Shown one piece after another: positions 15,813-26,300 of a DNA stretch of 64,000 nucleotides (positions are counted from its first letter, which is position 1; every line of letters begins with the position of its first letter). Origin of the DNA: Bosea sp. PAMC 26642. GTDB taxonomy: Bacteria; Pseudomonadota; Alphaproteobacteria; Rhizobiales; Beijerinckiaceae. The notes below the pieces were generated by a model. That model had not been told where the DNA came from and did not search any database. It was given only the letters and a program-made list of their open reading frames with translations. Where the stretch lies: assembly GCF_001562255.1 (NCBI RefSeq), contig NZ_CP014301.1, forward strand, positions 3,348,001 through 3,412,000. The letters are read 5' to 3'. The position numbers were made by a program, and so were the translations under genes.

Positions 15813-16805
15813 ATGCTTCGAGCCGCCGCCTTCACCCTTACCTGCCTCATTGCCACGCCGACGCTGGCCGACTGGGACAAGGCGAAACTCGACCGCGAGA
15901 TTATCGCGATCGAGCGGCAGTCGAAGGGGCGGCTCGGCGTCGCCCTGCTCGACCTGAAGGACCGCAAGACCTGGTCGCATCGCGGAGCCGAGCGCTTCCC
16001 GATGCAGAGCGTCTTCAAGCTGCCGCTGGCGGTGGCGGTGCTGCAGGCTGTCGAAGCCGGCAAGCTGAAGCTCGATCAGCCGGTCACGATCAAACGCAGC
16101 GAGTTCTCGCTCTATCACAGCCCGCTCGCCGACGCCTTGGAGGGCGAGAGCAAGGCCTATCCGCTGCGCGAACTGATCGCGCGCGCCGCCGGCGACAGCG
16201 ACAACACCGCCGCCGACTTTCTGTTACGTCTGGTCGGCGGCCCGCAGGCGGTCACGGCGATGCTGAAGGCCGGCGGCATCACGGGCATGTCGATCGACCG
16301 TTATGAGCGCATGCTTCAGCCCGAGATTCTCGGCCTGCCGGGCTTCGGCTGGGACCAGGCGATCGACCGGCGGCAGTTCAATCAGTCCGTCCAGGCCGTA
16401 CCGGCGGCAAAGCGCCGGGCGGCCCTGCAGGCGGCTCTTTCCGACCCGCGCGACAGCGCGACCCCCGACGCCTCGGTCGCCTTCCTCGAAGCACTGGCGA
16501 AGGGCAACTGGCTGCGCGATCCGACCCACGCCGCCTGGCTCGACCGCGTCATCAGCGAGACCATGTCGGGGCCGGAGCGCCTGCGCGCCGGCCTGCCGGA
16601 GAAGGCGCGCCTGGCGCACAAGACCGGGTTGGGACCGAGCCCCGAAAGCCTGAACCACGCCACCAACGACATCGGCCTCGTCACGCTGCCCAATGGCCGC
16701 GTCTTCGCCATCGCGGTCTATCTGGCGGGCTCGACCGCCGATGCGAAACAGCGCGAGGCGGCCCATGCGGCCGTGGCGCGGCTGGCGGTCGGCGCATTGC
16801 GGTGA
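15813..16805 (+). CDS. class A beta-lactamase
   Basis: A 330-residue exported serine hydrolase. A signal peptide (about residues 1-19) is followed by the class A motifs: SVFK with nucleophile Ser66 and Lys69, SDN at 129-131, Glu165 in RYERMLQ (the deacylating glutamate position) and KTG at 270-272. The MQSVFKLPLAVAVL form and the long insert between Glu165 and KTG recall the PER/CfxA-like subgroup A2. The second ATG (15813) is chosen because CAGGAG abuts the first (15807). It should act on beta-lactams in the periplasm; the drug range cannot be predicted. No ampR-like regulator is adjacent. Confidence 0.9.
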   Translation: MLRAAAFTLTCLIATPTLADWDKAKLDREIIAIERQSKGRLGVALLDLKDRKTWSHRGAERFPMQSVFKLPLAVAVLQAVEAGKLKLDQPVTIKRSEFSLYHSPLADALEGESKAYPLRELIARAAGDSDNTAADFLLRLVGGPQAVTAMLKAGGITGMSIDRYERMLQPEILGLPGFGWDQAIDRRQFNQSVQAVPAAKRRAALQAALSDPRDSATPDASVAFLEALAKGNWLRDPTHAAWLDRVISETMSGPERLRAGLPEKARLAHKTGLGPSPESLNHATNDIGLVTLPNGRVFAIAVYLAGSTADAKQREAAHAAVARLAVGALR

Positions 16806-16952
16806 CGGGCTGCCGTCAATCTCGGGCGAAGCCCTCGGGTCCGATCTTCGATCGGCCCAAGGGTAAACTCCGCGCAGACCCGAGAATCTCAGGACCGGAA
16901 GGCGCTGGTTTCCGGGATGGTCGGGTCGAAACCTGACCATGACGCCAAAACC

Positions 16953-17900
16953 TCAGCGCCGCCCCAACCGCTCGGCGATGAAGATGCCGCCCAGCACCAA
17001 CAGCAAGGCCACCCCGTGATAGAGCGCGAGCTGCTCGCCGATGATCAGCACGGCCATGATCGGCGTGAAGACCGGGACCAGATTGGCGAAGACGCCGGCC
17101 CGGCCGGGACCGATCAGTTCGACCGCACGCAGGAAGCTGAGTTGCGCCACCATGGAGGGCCCGAGCACCACGAAGACGAGGACGAGCAAGCCCTTCGGCG
17201 TTGGCCAGAACGCGTTGCCGGTCGCGATCTCGATCGCGAGCAGCGGCAGGGAACCGACGAAGGCGGCAAAGGCCGCGGCCGTGAAGAAGACCAGGGCCGG
17301 TATGGCCGGGCGCTTGCGGATCGCGACCGTGTAGCCGGCATAGAGTATCGAGGCGAGGATGATGTAGACATCGCCGGTCGCGAAGCTGAGGCCCGCGAGC
17401 ACATGGATGTCGCCGCGGCTGGCCGTGACCGCGATGCCGACCATGGTGACGGCCACGCCCAGCGCCTGCAGCGGGGCGATCGGCGTGCGGAAGGCCAGGA
17501 AGGCGCCGATCAGCACGAAGATCGGGATCGAGCCCTGCAGAATGCCGATATTGATCGCGGTGGTGGAATAGCCGGCGAGATACAGGAACGCGTTGAACAT
17601 TGTGAAGCCGCAGACGCCCATCAGCGCGATGTAGCACCAGCGGCGGCGCAAGCTAGGCGCATGTTCGGCGATCTGGCCGCGCAGCAGCAAAGGCAGCACT
17701 AGGCAGACGCCGCCCCAGCGCAGGGCGGTCATCGTCATCGGCGAGATGTTGCCGACCGCGAGCCGGCTGGCGACGGCATTGCCGGACCACATCAGCATCG
17801 TCAGCGCCAGCAGGAGATAGGGATTGGCCCAGGCTCGCTGCGGCAGGGTCTGGGTGGGAGGCAAGGGCTTGGAGCCTGTCCGTATGAGGAGCGCCTGCAA
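16953..17900 (-). CDS. EamA/DMT-family transporter
   Basis: A 315-residue inner-membrane protein with about ten transmembrane helices in two EamA repeats. Repeat motifs are visible in WSGNAVASRLAVGNISPMTMTALRW and the C-terminal LGPSMVAQLSFLRAVELIGPGRAGVFANLVPVFTPIMAVLIIGE. Family members export amino acids or small metabolites; the substrate is not readable. No ATG is available near the N-terminus: the frame begins at TTG 17900, with AAGG four bases upstream. Divergent from the amidotransferase-like gene. Confidence 0.87.
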   Translation of the reverse strand: MQALLIRTGSKPLPPTQTLPQRAWANPYLLLALTMLMWSGNAVASRLAVGNISPMTMTALRWGGVCLVLPLLLRGQIAEHAPSLRRRWCYIALMGVCGFTMFNAFLYLAGYSTTAINIGILQGSIPIFVLIGAFLAFRTPIAPLQALGVAVTMVGIAVTASRGDIHVLAGLSFATGDVYIILASILYAGYTVAIRKRPAIPALVFFTAAAFAAFVGSLPLLAIEIATGNAFWPTPKGLLVLVFVVLGPSMVAQLSFLRAVELIGPGRAGVFANLVPVFTPIMAVLIIGEQLALYHGVALLLVLGGIFIAERLGRR

Positions 17901-17996
17901 TAGCCTTGCGCGGGGTTCGCGTCATGTGGGATGAGGCGCAAGGTTGCCCGGCGCCCGGCGCATCCCCTCCCAGCCAATCTCCCGCGGCCATCTCCC

Positions 17997-18881
17997 ATGA
18001 TCGACGTTTCAGCCCGCCCCCTTCGCCTGCTCGTCGTCGACGGCAATACGCGCGAGCAGCGCGAGGCCCATGCGGCGGGTTATGGGGGCCTCTCGCCGTC
18101 CGCCGCCTATGCGCAGGAGGTAACCGCGATTGCGCCCGACGCGATCACCGATATCTGCCTGCCGGCCGATGCGGGGGCGAACCTGCCCGACGGCGCCGGC
18201 CTGCAATCCTATGACGGCATCTTCCTCACTGGCTCGTCCCTGCACATCTATCATGACGACCCCGCGATCACCCGCCAGATCGATTTGATGCGGGCGATCT
18301 ATGCCAGCGGCACGCCCTGTTTCGGCTCCTGCTGGGGCATCCAGATCGGCGCGGTCGCCGCCGGGGGAACGGTCGTCGCCAATCCCAGGGGCCGAGAGGT
18401 CGGCTTCGCCCGCCGCATCACGCTGACGGAAGCCGGGCGCGACCACCCGCTGCTTGCCGGCAGGCCTTTATCCTTCGACGCGCCCGCGATCCATCTCGAC
18501 ACCATCGTCCAACCGCCCGGCGACACGCTGGTGCTGGCCTCAAACGTCTACAGCACCGTCCATGCCGCCGAGATCAGGCATGATGGCGGCGTCTTCTGGG
18601 GCGTGCAGTACCACCCCGAATTCCCACTGAGACAGGTCGCCTCGATTCTGCGGCGCATGGTGCCGCAGCTGATCGACGAGGGCTTCCGCAAGGACGACGC
18701 AGCCGCAAGGACCTGGCTCGACGAGATCGCCGCGCTGGACGCCGACCCCGCCCGCGGCGATCTCGCCTGGAGCCATGGCCTCGACGCGGAGGTCCTCGAC
18801 GATGCGCGCCGCGTCACCGAACTGAGGAATTTCCTGACCCACCGCGTCCAGCCACATGCGAGTTCGCGCGGGCGGGCGTGA
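17997..18881 (+). CDS. class I glutamine amidotransferase-like protein
   Basis: A 294-residue protein with a GMP-synthase-type amidotransferase domain. The nucleophile elbow is FGSCWG with Cys112, and the His/Glu pair is QYHPEF with His205 and Glu207, so the triad is complete. The last 80 residues form an extra helical tail. Such stand-alone domains hydrolyse glutamine or gamma-glutamyl compounds; the acceptor here is unknown. ATG 17997 is the first ATG consistent with the domain start, though the ribosome site is weak. Confidence 0.83.
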   Translation: MIDVSARPLRLLVVDGNTREQREAHAAGYGGLSPSAAYAQEVTAIAPDAITDICLPADAGANLPDGAGLQSYDGIFLTGSSLHIYHDDPAITRQIDLMRAIYASGTPCFGSCWGIQIGAVAAGGTVVANPRGREVGFARRITLTEAGRDHPLLAGRPLSFDAPAIHLDTIVQPPGDTLVLASNVYSTVHAAEIRHDGGVFWGVQYHPEFPLRQVASILRRMVPQLIDEGFRKDDAAARTWLDEIAALDADPARGDLAWSHGLDAEVLDDARRVTELRNFLTHRVQPHASSRGRA

Positions 18882-19030
18882 GATTTGGGTGTGGCGTCAG
18901 CCGCAAAAGCGATGTGCCTCTGAGAACTCTTGCGGGCGATTATCGCAACTTCCGCTATGGGCCAGGAGGAGACGAATTTTCGTCGTGGTGATACGCTCGA
19001 TTTACTCATCGTCTAGAGGGAAGACTGGAC

Positions 19031-19319
19031 ATGCTGGACTTTCAAACAATCGCGATGTTCTCGCTTGCATGTCTGGTGCTCACTGCAACCCGGGCCCCGA
19101 CATGTTGCTGATTGGAAGTCGCAGCATCGCACAAGGAAGGGCTGCCGGCTTCGCAACACTGCAGGCATACAAGCTGGCACGTATTGCCACGCTTTGGCGG
19201 CTGCACTCGGCTTCGGTGCGATTCATTGGGTGCTCGAATATCTCGTCCTCGGCGCGGTCATCGTGGCGCCGGTGTGGTTGGTCATGACGCTGCTGCGCGG
19301 CTGTGGTGGCTCACGCTGA
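19031..19319 (+). pseudogene. decayed LysE/RhtB-family exporter gene
   Basis: Reading from ATG 19031 gives MLDFQTIAMFSLACLVLTAT, the typical LysE-family start. The expected next residues (PGPDMLLIGSRSIAQGRAAG) appear only after restoring one missing C near 19088. A second missing base near 19163 must be restored to read on through AGIQAGTYCHALAAALGF. Beyond that, from about 19215, the LysE pattern is lost and an unrelated hydrophobic stretch runs to a stop at 19317-19319. The gene thus has two frameshifts and lacks about two thirds of its length. The stop overlaps the ATG of the MATE gene (TGATG). Confidence 0.8.
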
Positions 19320-20677
19320 TGCAGGACACTGTGACCGACACGACGCGCGCCGCCGCGCCGACACCATCGCCCATGCTGACCCTGTGGGACGTGCTCGCGC
19401 TCGCCGCCCCGATCATGCTCGCCAACGCCTCGACGCCGCTGATCGGCTTCGTTGACGCGGCCGTCATCGGCCAGCTCGGTAACGCGGCCTTGATCGGCGG
19501 CGTCGCCGTCGGGGCTGCGATCTTCAATGCCATCTACTGGTGCGTCGGCTTTCTGCGCATGAGCACGACGGGCTTCACGGCGCAGGCCTATGGCGCGCGC
19601 GACAGCACGGAGATCGCGGCCACTCTCCTGCGCGCCCTGCTGATCGCTGGCGTGATTGGTATCGCGGTCGTGGTGTTCCAAGCCCCGATCCGACGTGCCT
19701 TGCTCTGGTTCCTCGGCGGCTCACCCGCCGTGCAGGCGGCGGCGACCGAATACTATGATTGGCGCATCTGGGCCGCGCCTGCGGGGCTCGCCAACGTCGC
19801 GCTGCTCGGCTGGTTCATCGGCCTCGGACGCACGATGGTCGCGTTCTGCGTTCAAGTGCTCGCCAACGTGCTCAACATCGTCTTCGCGCTCGCTTTCGTG
19901 TCGTGGCTCGGCTGGGGCGTCTCGGCCGTCGGCCTTGCGGCGTTTCTCTCCGAAATCGCGGCGGTCGCCGGTGGGTTCTACTACGCACGGCGCGAACTCG
20001 CCGCCCACGGCGCCGGCGCATCCCGCGCGACATTGCTCGACGGGGCGAAACTCCGCGCGCTCTTCGCCGCCAATCGTGACATCATGATCCGCACCGTCTG
20101 TGTGCTCGCCGTCGGGCAGATCTTCATCCGCTTCGGCGCCACGCAAGGCGATGCCGTACTCGCCGCCAACGCGTTGCTCGCGAGCATCCTGATGATCACC
20201 TACTTCCTGCTCGACGGTTATGGCCATGCCACGGAAACGCTGATCGGACAGGCCGTCGGCGCAAGAGACCGGCCGCGTCTCGATCTCTCCGTGCGGCTCG
20301 CCTCCATCGCGGCCGCGATCACCGGCGCATTCATCGGCGTGGTGCTCTGGTTCACGGCCGGCCCGATCATCGCCTTCATGACCACCAACACCGAGGTGCA
20401 GGCGCATGCCGCCGCGTATTTCGCCTGGGTCGCATGGCTACCGCTGATTGCCGTCGGCTGCTTCCTGCTCGACGGCGTGTTCATCGGGGCGACGCGCACT
20501 GTCGACATGCGCAACATGATGCTCGTGAGCTTCGTCGTATACCTTGGCGTGCTCGCGATCGCGCTGCCGTGGCTCGGAAACCATGGTCTATGGCTTGCTC
20601 AAGCCGTGTTCTTCATCGCGCGCGCGGTCACCCTTGCCTGGAAATACCCCGCTCTGGCCGTGACCGCAGACCGCTAG
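19319..20677 (+). CDS. MATE-family efflux transporter (DinF-like)
   Basis: A 452-residue inner-membrane protein with twelve predicted helices in two six-helix halves. It opens with the MATE pattern LALAAPIMLANASTPLIGFVDAAVIGQLG and has FGATQGDAVLAANALLASILMITYFLLDGYGHATETLIGQAVGAR at the start of the second half. MATE pumps exchange Na+ or H+ for drugs or metabolites; the DinF branch is inferred. The start ATG overlaps the stop of the lysE remnant, so translation may depend on readthrough coupling from it. Confidence 0.9.
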   Translation: MQDTVTDTTRAAAPTPSPMLTLWDVLALAAPIMLANASTPLIGFVDAAVIGQLGNAALIGGVAVGAAIFNAIYWCVGFLRMSTTGFTAQAYGARDSTEIAATLLRALLIAGVIGIAVVVFQAPIRRALLWFLGGSPAVQAAATEYYDWRIWAAPAGLANVALLGWFIGLGRTMVAFCVQVLANVLNIVFALAFVSWLGWGVSAVGLAAFLSEIAAVAGGFYYARRELAAHGAGASRATLLDGAKLRALFAANRDIMIRTVCVLAVGQIFIRFGATQGDAVLAANALLASILMITYFLLDGYGHATETLIGQAVGARDRPRLDLSVRLASIAAAITGAFIGVVLWFTAGPIIAFMTTNTEVQAHAAAYFAWVAWLPLIAVGCFLLDGVFIGATRTVDMRNMMLVSFVVYLGVLAIALPWLGNHGLWLAQAVFFIARAVTLAWKYPALAVTADR

Positions 20678-20717
20678 CTAGTCCGCTTCCTGGGCACGAC
20701 GGACCGAGCCGTGCAAA

Positions 20718-20735
20718 AGCTGCCGTAGGGCAGCT
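20718..20735. terminator. possible terminator hairpin after the MATE gene
   Basis: AGCTGCC (20718-20724) pairs with GGCAGCT (20729-20735) around GTAG. A run of four A on the left makes it more terminator-like in the minus direction (hairpin then TTTT), where no gene lies immediately upstream. Confidence 0.35.
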
Positions 20736-20890
20736 CAGGGTCGGAAGCGGAAGTCGTCCCTCGTCACCCCGCGCCCTTCAACACCTGTGGCACACCCCGT
20801 CACCCCCTCCCCCACTCCACCCCAATTCCGCCTTCCCCGCGCCGGAATCCGCCGCCCCAATTGCCGTACCGTGATTTGGGGGGAAACCAC

Positions 20891-22618
20891 ATGATGAACC
20901 GACTTGCCGCAGCGCTGATCGTGGCGCCGAGCTTCGCCGCAGCCGCCGAGACCGAACTCGCCTCGCGCATCGACCGCGTCACGGTCTATCCCGACGGCGC
21001 GGTCGTGACCCGGCTCGGCAAGGCCGAACTGCTGCAGGGCACGGCCCAGATCGTGCTGCGCGGCCTGCCCGCCACGATCGACCCCGCCTCGATCCGGGTC
21101 GAGGCCAGGGGCGACGGCGCTTTCTCGGTCGGGGCGGTCGATGTCCGGCTTGCCCCGGGCGAGGCCAAGCCGCTCGACAGCGCCATCGAAAGCAAGTTGA
21201 GGGCGCTGCGCGAGCAGAAATCCGCCTTTGAGGGCCAGATCGCGGCGACCGAGGCCAAACGCGGCACGATCGAGCGCTTCGGCCAGATCGGGCCCGACAA
21301 GCTCGGCCCAGAGGGCAAGGCCCTGCCGGTCGCGGACTGGCCGGCGGTGTTCGACGCCATCGGCACCGCGCTGGTCAAGGTCCATGAGGAGCTGCGCGGC
21401 GCGCGCCTGCGCCTCGCCGACACCGAGGCCGAGATCGCGACGCTGGAGCGGGCGCGCCCGCAACCCGGCCGGCCCGGCGCGCCAAAGCGCGACGTCGCCA
21501 TCGCGGTCGAGGCGCAAAGCCCGGTCGCGGCCGAATTCGCGGTGAGCTACCGCGTCACCGGTGCGGGCTGGACGCCGCAATACGAGGCAAGGCTGACGAC
21601 GGGAAGTCCCGCGGCCAAGCCCGAAATCGCCTTCACCCGGCGCGCCGAACTGCGCCAGCGCAGCGGCGAGGACTGGAACGAGGTCGCCGTCACGCTCTCG
21701 ACGACGCGCTCGGTCGGCGGCACCCGCGCGCCGGACCTGCCCCCGATCCAGGTGATGTTCTTCGAACCGCCCTCGATCCATGAGAGCCGGGCGCGGGCCG
21801 CCGAGCAGATGCGCAAACAGGCCACGGAGCGCGCCGCGCCGCCCGCCCTCGCAGGAGCGCCCGCGCCGATGTCGGATTTCGCCCCGCAGGACGATCGCGC
21901 CGCCCGCCCGGTCATGCAGGAGGCGACGCTGACGAACGCGACCGTCGAGGCCGGCGCCTATCAGGCGAGCTTCCAGGTACCGGGCCGGGTCACGATCCCG
22001 CAGGACGGCTCGTCCAAGGCGGTGGTGCTGAGCCAGAGCAAGGTCGCGCCGGCCTTGAGCGCCCGCACGACGCCGGAACTCGAGGAGAAGGCCTATCTCG
22101 AAGCCGCCTTCATCCATGAGGACGAGGCCCCGCTGATGCCCGGCGAGGTTTTTCTGCACCGCGACGGCACCTTCATCGGCCGCGGCCGGATCGGGCTCGT
22201 CGCGCCAGGGGACAAGGTCGAGCTCGGCTTCGGTGCCGACGACAAGCTCAAGGTGACGCGCGCGCCTGTGCGCCGCCGCGAGAACGAGCCGACCTGGCTC
22301 GGCCAGACCCGCACCGACCTGCGCGAGTTCAGGACAGTTGTGAAAAGCCTGCATTCGCAAGCCGTGAAGGTGACGGTCAGCGAGCGGATTCCGTTCTCGG
22401 AGTCGAGCGCGATTACGGTGGAGACGCTGTCGCAGACCACGCCACCGACCGAAAAACAGGTCGGCGACAAGCGCGGCGTCTCGGCTTGGAGCTTCGATCT
22501 CGCGCCTGGTACGGAGAAGGAGATCCGGCTGGCCTACCGCATCAAATGGCCGGGCGACCGCGAACTGAGCTTCGAGCCGCAGGTCAGGCCGGCTCCGATG
22601 CCGCGGCCGATGAACTGA
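20891..22618 (+). CDS. DUF4139 / mucoidy-inhibitor MuiA-like protein
   Basis: A 575-residue exported protein. A signal peptide (about residues 1-19) precedes the DUF4140 N-terminal module, IDRVTVYPDGAVVTRLGKAELLQGT. A helical coiled region (about 95-195) and the DUF4139 beta-rich domain follow, with VSYRVTGAGWTPQYEARL and the C-terminal WSFDLAPGTEKEIRLAYRIKWP. Family members are periplasmic or surface proteins of unknown biochemical role. ATG 20891 follows GGGGGGAAACCAC; an upstream in-frame ATG at 20861 lacks a signal peptide start. It stands alone, followed by a family 1 repeat. Confidence 0.83.
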   Translation: MMNRLAAALIVAPSFAAAAETELASRIDRVTVYPDGAVVTRLGKAELLQGTAQIVLRGLPATIDPASIRVEARGDGAFSVGAVDVRLAPGEAKPLDSAIESKLRALREQKSAFEGQIAATEAKRGTIERFGQIGPDKLGPEGKALPVADWPAVFDAIGTALVKVHEELRGARLRLADTEAEIATLERARPQPGRPGAPKRDVAIAVEAQSPVAAEFAVSYRVTGAGWTPQYEARLTTGSPAAKPEIAFTRRAELRQRSGEDWNEVAVTLSTTRSVGGTRAPDLPPIQVMFFEPPSIHESRARAAEQMRKQATERAAPPALAGAPAPMSDFAPQDDRAARPVMQEATLTNATVEAGAYQASFQVPGRVTIPQDGSSKAVVLSQSKVAPALSARTTPELEEKAYLEAAFIHEDEAPLMPGEVFLHRDGTFIGRGRIGLVAPGDKVELGFGADDKLKVTRAPVRRRENEPTWLGQTRTDLREFRTVVKSLHSQAVKVTVSERIPFSESSAITVETLSQTTPPTEKQVGDKRGVSAWSFDLAPGTEKEIRLAYRIKWPGDRELSFEPQVRPAPMPRPMN

Positions 22619-22655
22619 CCGGCCGGGGTCCGACGGTTTAAAGTCAAAAAACGGC

Positions 22656-22763
22656 GTCATTCCGGACAAGCCGCGTCAGCGGCGCCGATCCGGAATCCAT
22701 CATAAGGCACAGTCGCGCTTTACGATGGATTCCGGGTCTGCGCTTCGCTCCGCCCGGAATGAC
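22656..22763 (+). repeat. intergenic palindromic repeat, family 1 copy B
   Basis: A 108-base element bounded by GTCATTCC and GGAATGAC. It has an inner inverted pair (GATCCGGAATCCATC and ATGGATTCCGGGTC) and the tag CTGCGCTTCGCTCCGCC before the right end. Same orientation as the copy at 47540. It lies between convergent genes. Confidence 0.82.
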
Positions 22764-22802
22764 GGCGGGCGAATGATGAGGATGTGGGCGCCTTGAAGCA
22801 GC

Positions 22803-23381
22803 CTACAGCGCCATATCGAGTTCGCTCGTGCGGCCCAGCCGCGTCATCCAGTCTGTGTATTGCGGCTGGACTTTGAGCTGGTGACCGTAATGGCGGCGCA
22901 GCGCCTCGGTCAGCCGACCGCCGCGTCCGAGCTGCTCGTCGGCGAACCCGATCATGATCGAGTTCGGCCAGGCCTGCGGCCGCACCTCGCGCAGGCGCGC
23001 GAACAATTCGTCCTCGGTCGCCTCAGTATCGTTCTGCGCCATCAGCATCAGCATGGCGGCGGTCGAGCGCGAAATGCCCATATGGCAATGCACCAGCAGA
23101 TGGCCCTCGACGCGCTCGGTGACGCCGTCCTTCAGGCTCTCGCCGAATCCCAGGATCTGCTCGACATGGCGCGGCTGCGGATGGGTCATGCCCTGCGAGG
23201 GGCCGAGAATATCGTGGAATCGCAGCGTGACCCGGTGATGCTCGCCATAGGTCCCGAATGTGTCGAGTTCGGCGCGATCGGGATCGAGCAGCGACAGAAC
23301 ATGCGTGACGCGGCGGATACTGTGGCTCGGCAGCTCGTCGATGCCGCAGATCGTCAGGGTCGAAATGGCGAGGGACTGCAT
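22803..23381 (-). CDS. tyrosine/dual-specificity phosphatase-like protein
   Basis: A 192-residue cytosolic protein with the cysteine-phosphatase loop [10 protein letters not shown]: nucleophile Cys99, loop Arg105 and a following Ser/Thr. The general-acid region (RFHDILGP, Asp57) lies about 42 residues before the loop, in the order expected for compact tyrosine phosphatases. The substrate is unknown. The ATG at 23381 gives the first family-like residues; the frame is open further upstream across the purA promoter region, which is not coding. Divergent from purA. Confidence 0.82.
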   Translation of the reverse strand: MQSLAISTLTICGIDELPSHSIRRVTHVLSLLDPDRAELDTFGTYGEHHRVTLRFHDILGPSQGMTHPQPRHVEQILGFGESLKDGVTERVEGHLLVHCHMGISRSTAAMLMLMAQNDTEATEDELFARLREVRPQAWPNSIMIGFADEQLGRGGRLTEALRRHYGHQLKVQPQYTDWMTRLGRTSELDMAL

Positions 23382-23529
23382 CGGGACCTGGGAAACAGTT
23401 GATGACGAGGCCGGCTTAAACCTGCGCGCGCCCGGCCACAACCGCTGCCGCACGCGAGTCGGGCTGCGCACGCGCCTTGACCTTGCCACCATGTTGGCCC
23501 AAGAGGGCCTGCAAGAACCTGCCTTACGA

Positions 23530-23554
23530 ACCCCGGTCTTGCGCCGGGGTTTTT
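23530..23554 (+). terminator. intrinsic terminator 57 bases before purA
   Basis: ACCCCGG (23530-23536) pairs with CCGGGGT (23544-23550) around a seven-base loop, followed by TTTT. It is a good Rho-independent terminator on the plus strand. The nearest complete plus-strand gene upstream ends at 22618, so it must stop either a short unannotated transcript or a purA leader. Confidence 0.65.
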
Positions 23555-23610
23555 CATGCGCGCGGCGCTTGCACGGGTCACTCGAAGCAAGACAGCAGGA
23601 CGGCTTAGCC

Positions 23611-24903
<1,293 letters not shown>

Positions 24904-24970
24904 TTGCCCTTCGAGCGCTGACCGCCTTTCGAGGGTTGACCTTGAGGCCCAACATCGACAAGTGAGGCCA

Positions 24971-26179
24971 ATGGCCGATTTCTATCCGATCCTGGCGCGC
25001 GCTGTCGCCGGCCTGCCCGACAGATCGCCCGACGCGCGCCGCGCCGTCTTCGATCGGGCCACGGCCGCGCTGCTGACGCAGCTGCGTAGCCTCGACCCGC
25101 CCCTGGGCGAGGCCGAGATCATGCGCGAGCGGCTGGCGCTCGACGAAGCCATCGCCCGGGTCGAGGCCGATTACGAGCCCGCCTTCGTCGAGCAGGCGCC
25201 GCCGGCGGTGATCAGGCCCGCCACGCTGCCCGAGCCGAAACCGTCGGTGGACGCGCTACCCGAGCCGCCCGCCCCGGTGCGGGATCTGGACGATCGCCGT
25301 TTCGACGATCCCCTGCCGGAGCCGGCGGAAACGCAGGCGATCCGCCCGCGCGTCGCCCCGCCGCGGGAACGGCGCGTCGATCCCGGCCATGTCCGCACGG
25401 CCATCGTCGGCGGCGGCGTCGCGATCGCCGTCGCGGCGATCGCCGCAGCGGCCTACTATGTGAACAAGATCAATCCGCCGGACACGGCGGCGAGGCCTCG
25501 TGTCGAGCAGCCGGCGGTACAGCCGCAGGCCGACAATGAGCGCAAGCTCAACGACCGCGTCGGTGACACGGCCGCGACCACGCCTCCCCCCCGGACGGCG
25601 CCGACAACGGCCGCCCCGCCGCAAGGGAGCGAGATCGCGGTCGCGCAGCGCGCCATCCTCTACACCGAGGTGCCCGAAAGCCCGCAGCAGCCGCGCGCCG
25701 TGAACGGCCGCGTCTTCTGGCGGCTCGACAGCGAGAGCGCCGGCCAGGGTCGCCCGGTCGAGACGATTGTGCGCGCGACCGTGGAAATTCCGGAGGCCGG
25801 GCTCGGGCTCGACTTCACGCTTCGCCGCAACACGGAAGCCGCCTTCCCGGCCTCGCACATCATCGGCCTGCGCTTCACCCAGACCGGCGATACGACGAGC
25901 GACCCGATCCGCGAGGTCGGCGTGCCGCAGCTCAAGACCGACGAGAACGAGCGCGGCGCCCCGCTCTCGGCGATCAATTCAGCGCTTGGCGACAACCTCT
26001 TCGTAGCTGCACTGTCGAACGTCCCCGTCGAGGTCGAGCGCAATCTGGAGCTGATCCTGAACCGCAGCTGGATCGACGTCCCGGTCCGCTTTGCCTCCGG
26101 CCGCCGTGGCATCATCACCTTCGAGAAGGGCCTCTCGGGCAACCAGACGCTCGCCGACGCCGTCGGCCGCTGGCGCTGA
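24971..26179 (+). CDS. single-pass membrane protein of unknown function
   Basis: A 402-residue protein in three parts. An N-terminal cytosolic helical domain covers about residues 1-75 (ILARAVAGLPDRSPDARRAVFDRATAAL), followed by an acidic proline-rich linker. One transmembrane helix (about 143-164) leads to a periplasmic C-terminal domain from about 225 to the end. The N-terminal helical pattern is common in Hyphomicrobiales proteins encoded next to purA. No enzymatic motif is visible. ATG 24971 has GAGG four bases upstream; a GTG three codons earlier is possible. Probably transcribed with purA. Confidence 0.8.
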   Translation: MADFYPILARAVAGLPDRSPDARRAVFDRATAALLTQLRSLDPPLGEAEIMRERLALDEAIARVEADYEPAFVEQAPPAVIRPATLPEPKPSVDALPEPPAPVRDLDDRRFDDPLPEPAETQAIRPRVAPPRERRVDPGHVRTAIVGGGVAIAVAAIAAAAYYVNKINPPDTAARPRVEQPAVQPQADNERKLNDRVGDTAATTPPPRTAPTTAAPPQGSEIAVAQRAILYTEVPESPQQPRAVNGRVFWRLDSESAGQGRPVETIVRATVEIPEAGLGLDFTLRRNTEAAFPASHIIGLRFTQTGDTTSDPIREVGVPQLKTDENERGAPLSAINSALGDNLFVAALSNVPVEVERNLELILNRSWIDVPVRFASGRRGIITFEKGLSGNQTLADAVGRWR

Positions 26180-26229
26180 CCACGCGAGCCCCTCGCAAGC
26201 CGCTATTTTGCCGGCGAGCACGGCTCTCA

Positions 26230-26255
26230 GGAACCGGCACGGACCGAACGCCGTT
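26230..26255 (+). promoter_or_regulatory. EcfG-type promoter before the GFA gene
   Basis: GGAAC at 26230-26234, 17 bases, then CGTT at 26252-26255. Both boxes match the EcfG consensus with the longer allowed spacing. The gene start at 26301 is 46 bases downstream. Confidence 0.6.
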
Positions 26256-26300
26256 GGTCTACCGGCCATGGCGGCGAAACCCGGGGCGCGCGAGATCACG

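Noticed and set aside
18971..18984. GACGAA-TT-TTCGTC inverted repeat before the lysE remnant
   Set aside because: The six-base arms are short and only one site is present; an operator cannot be argued without a nearby regulator.
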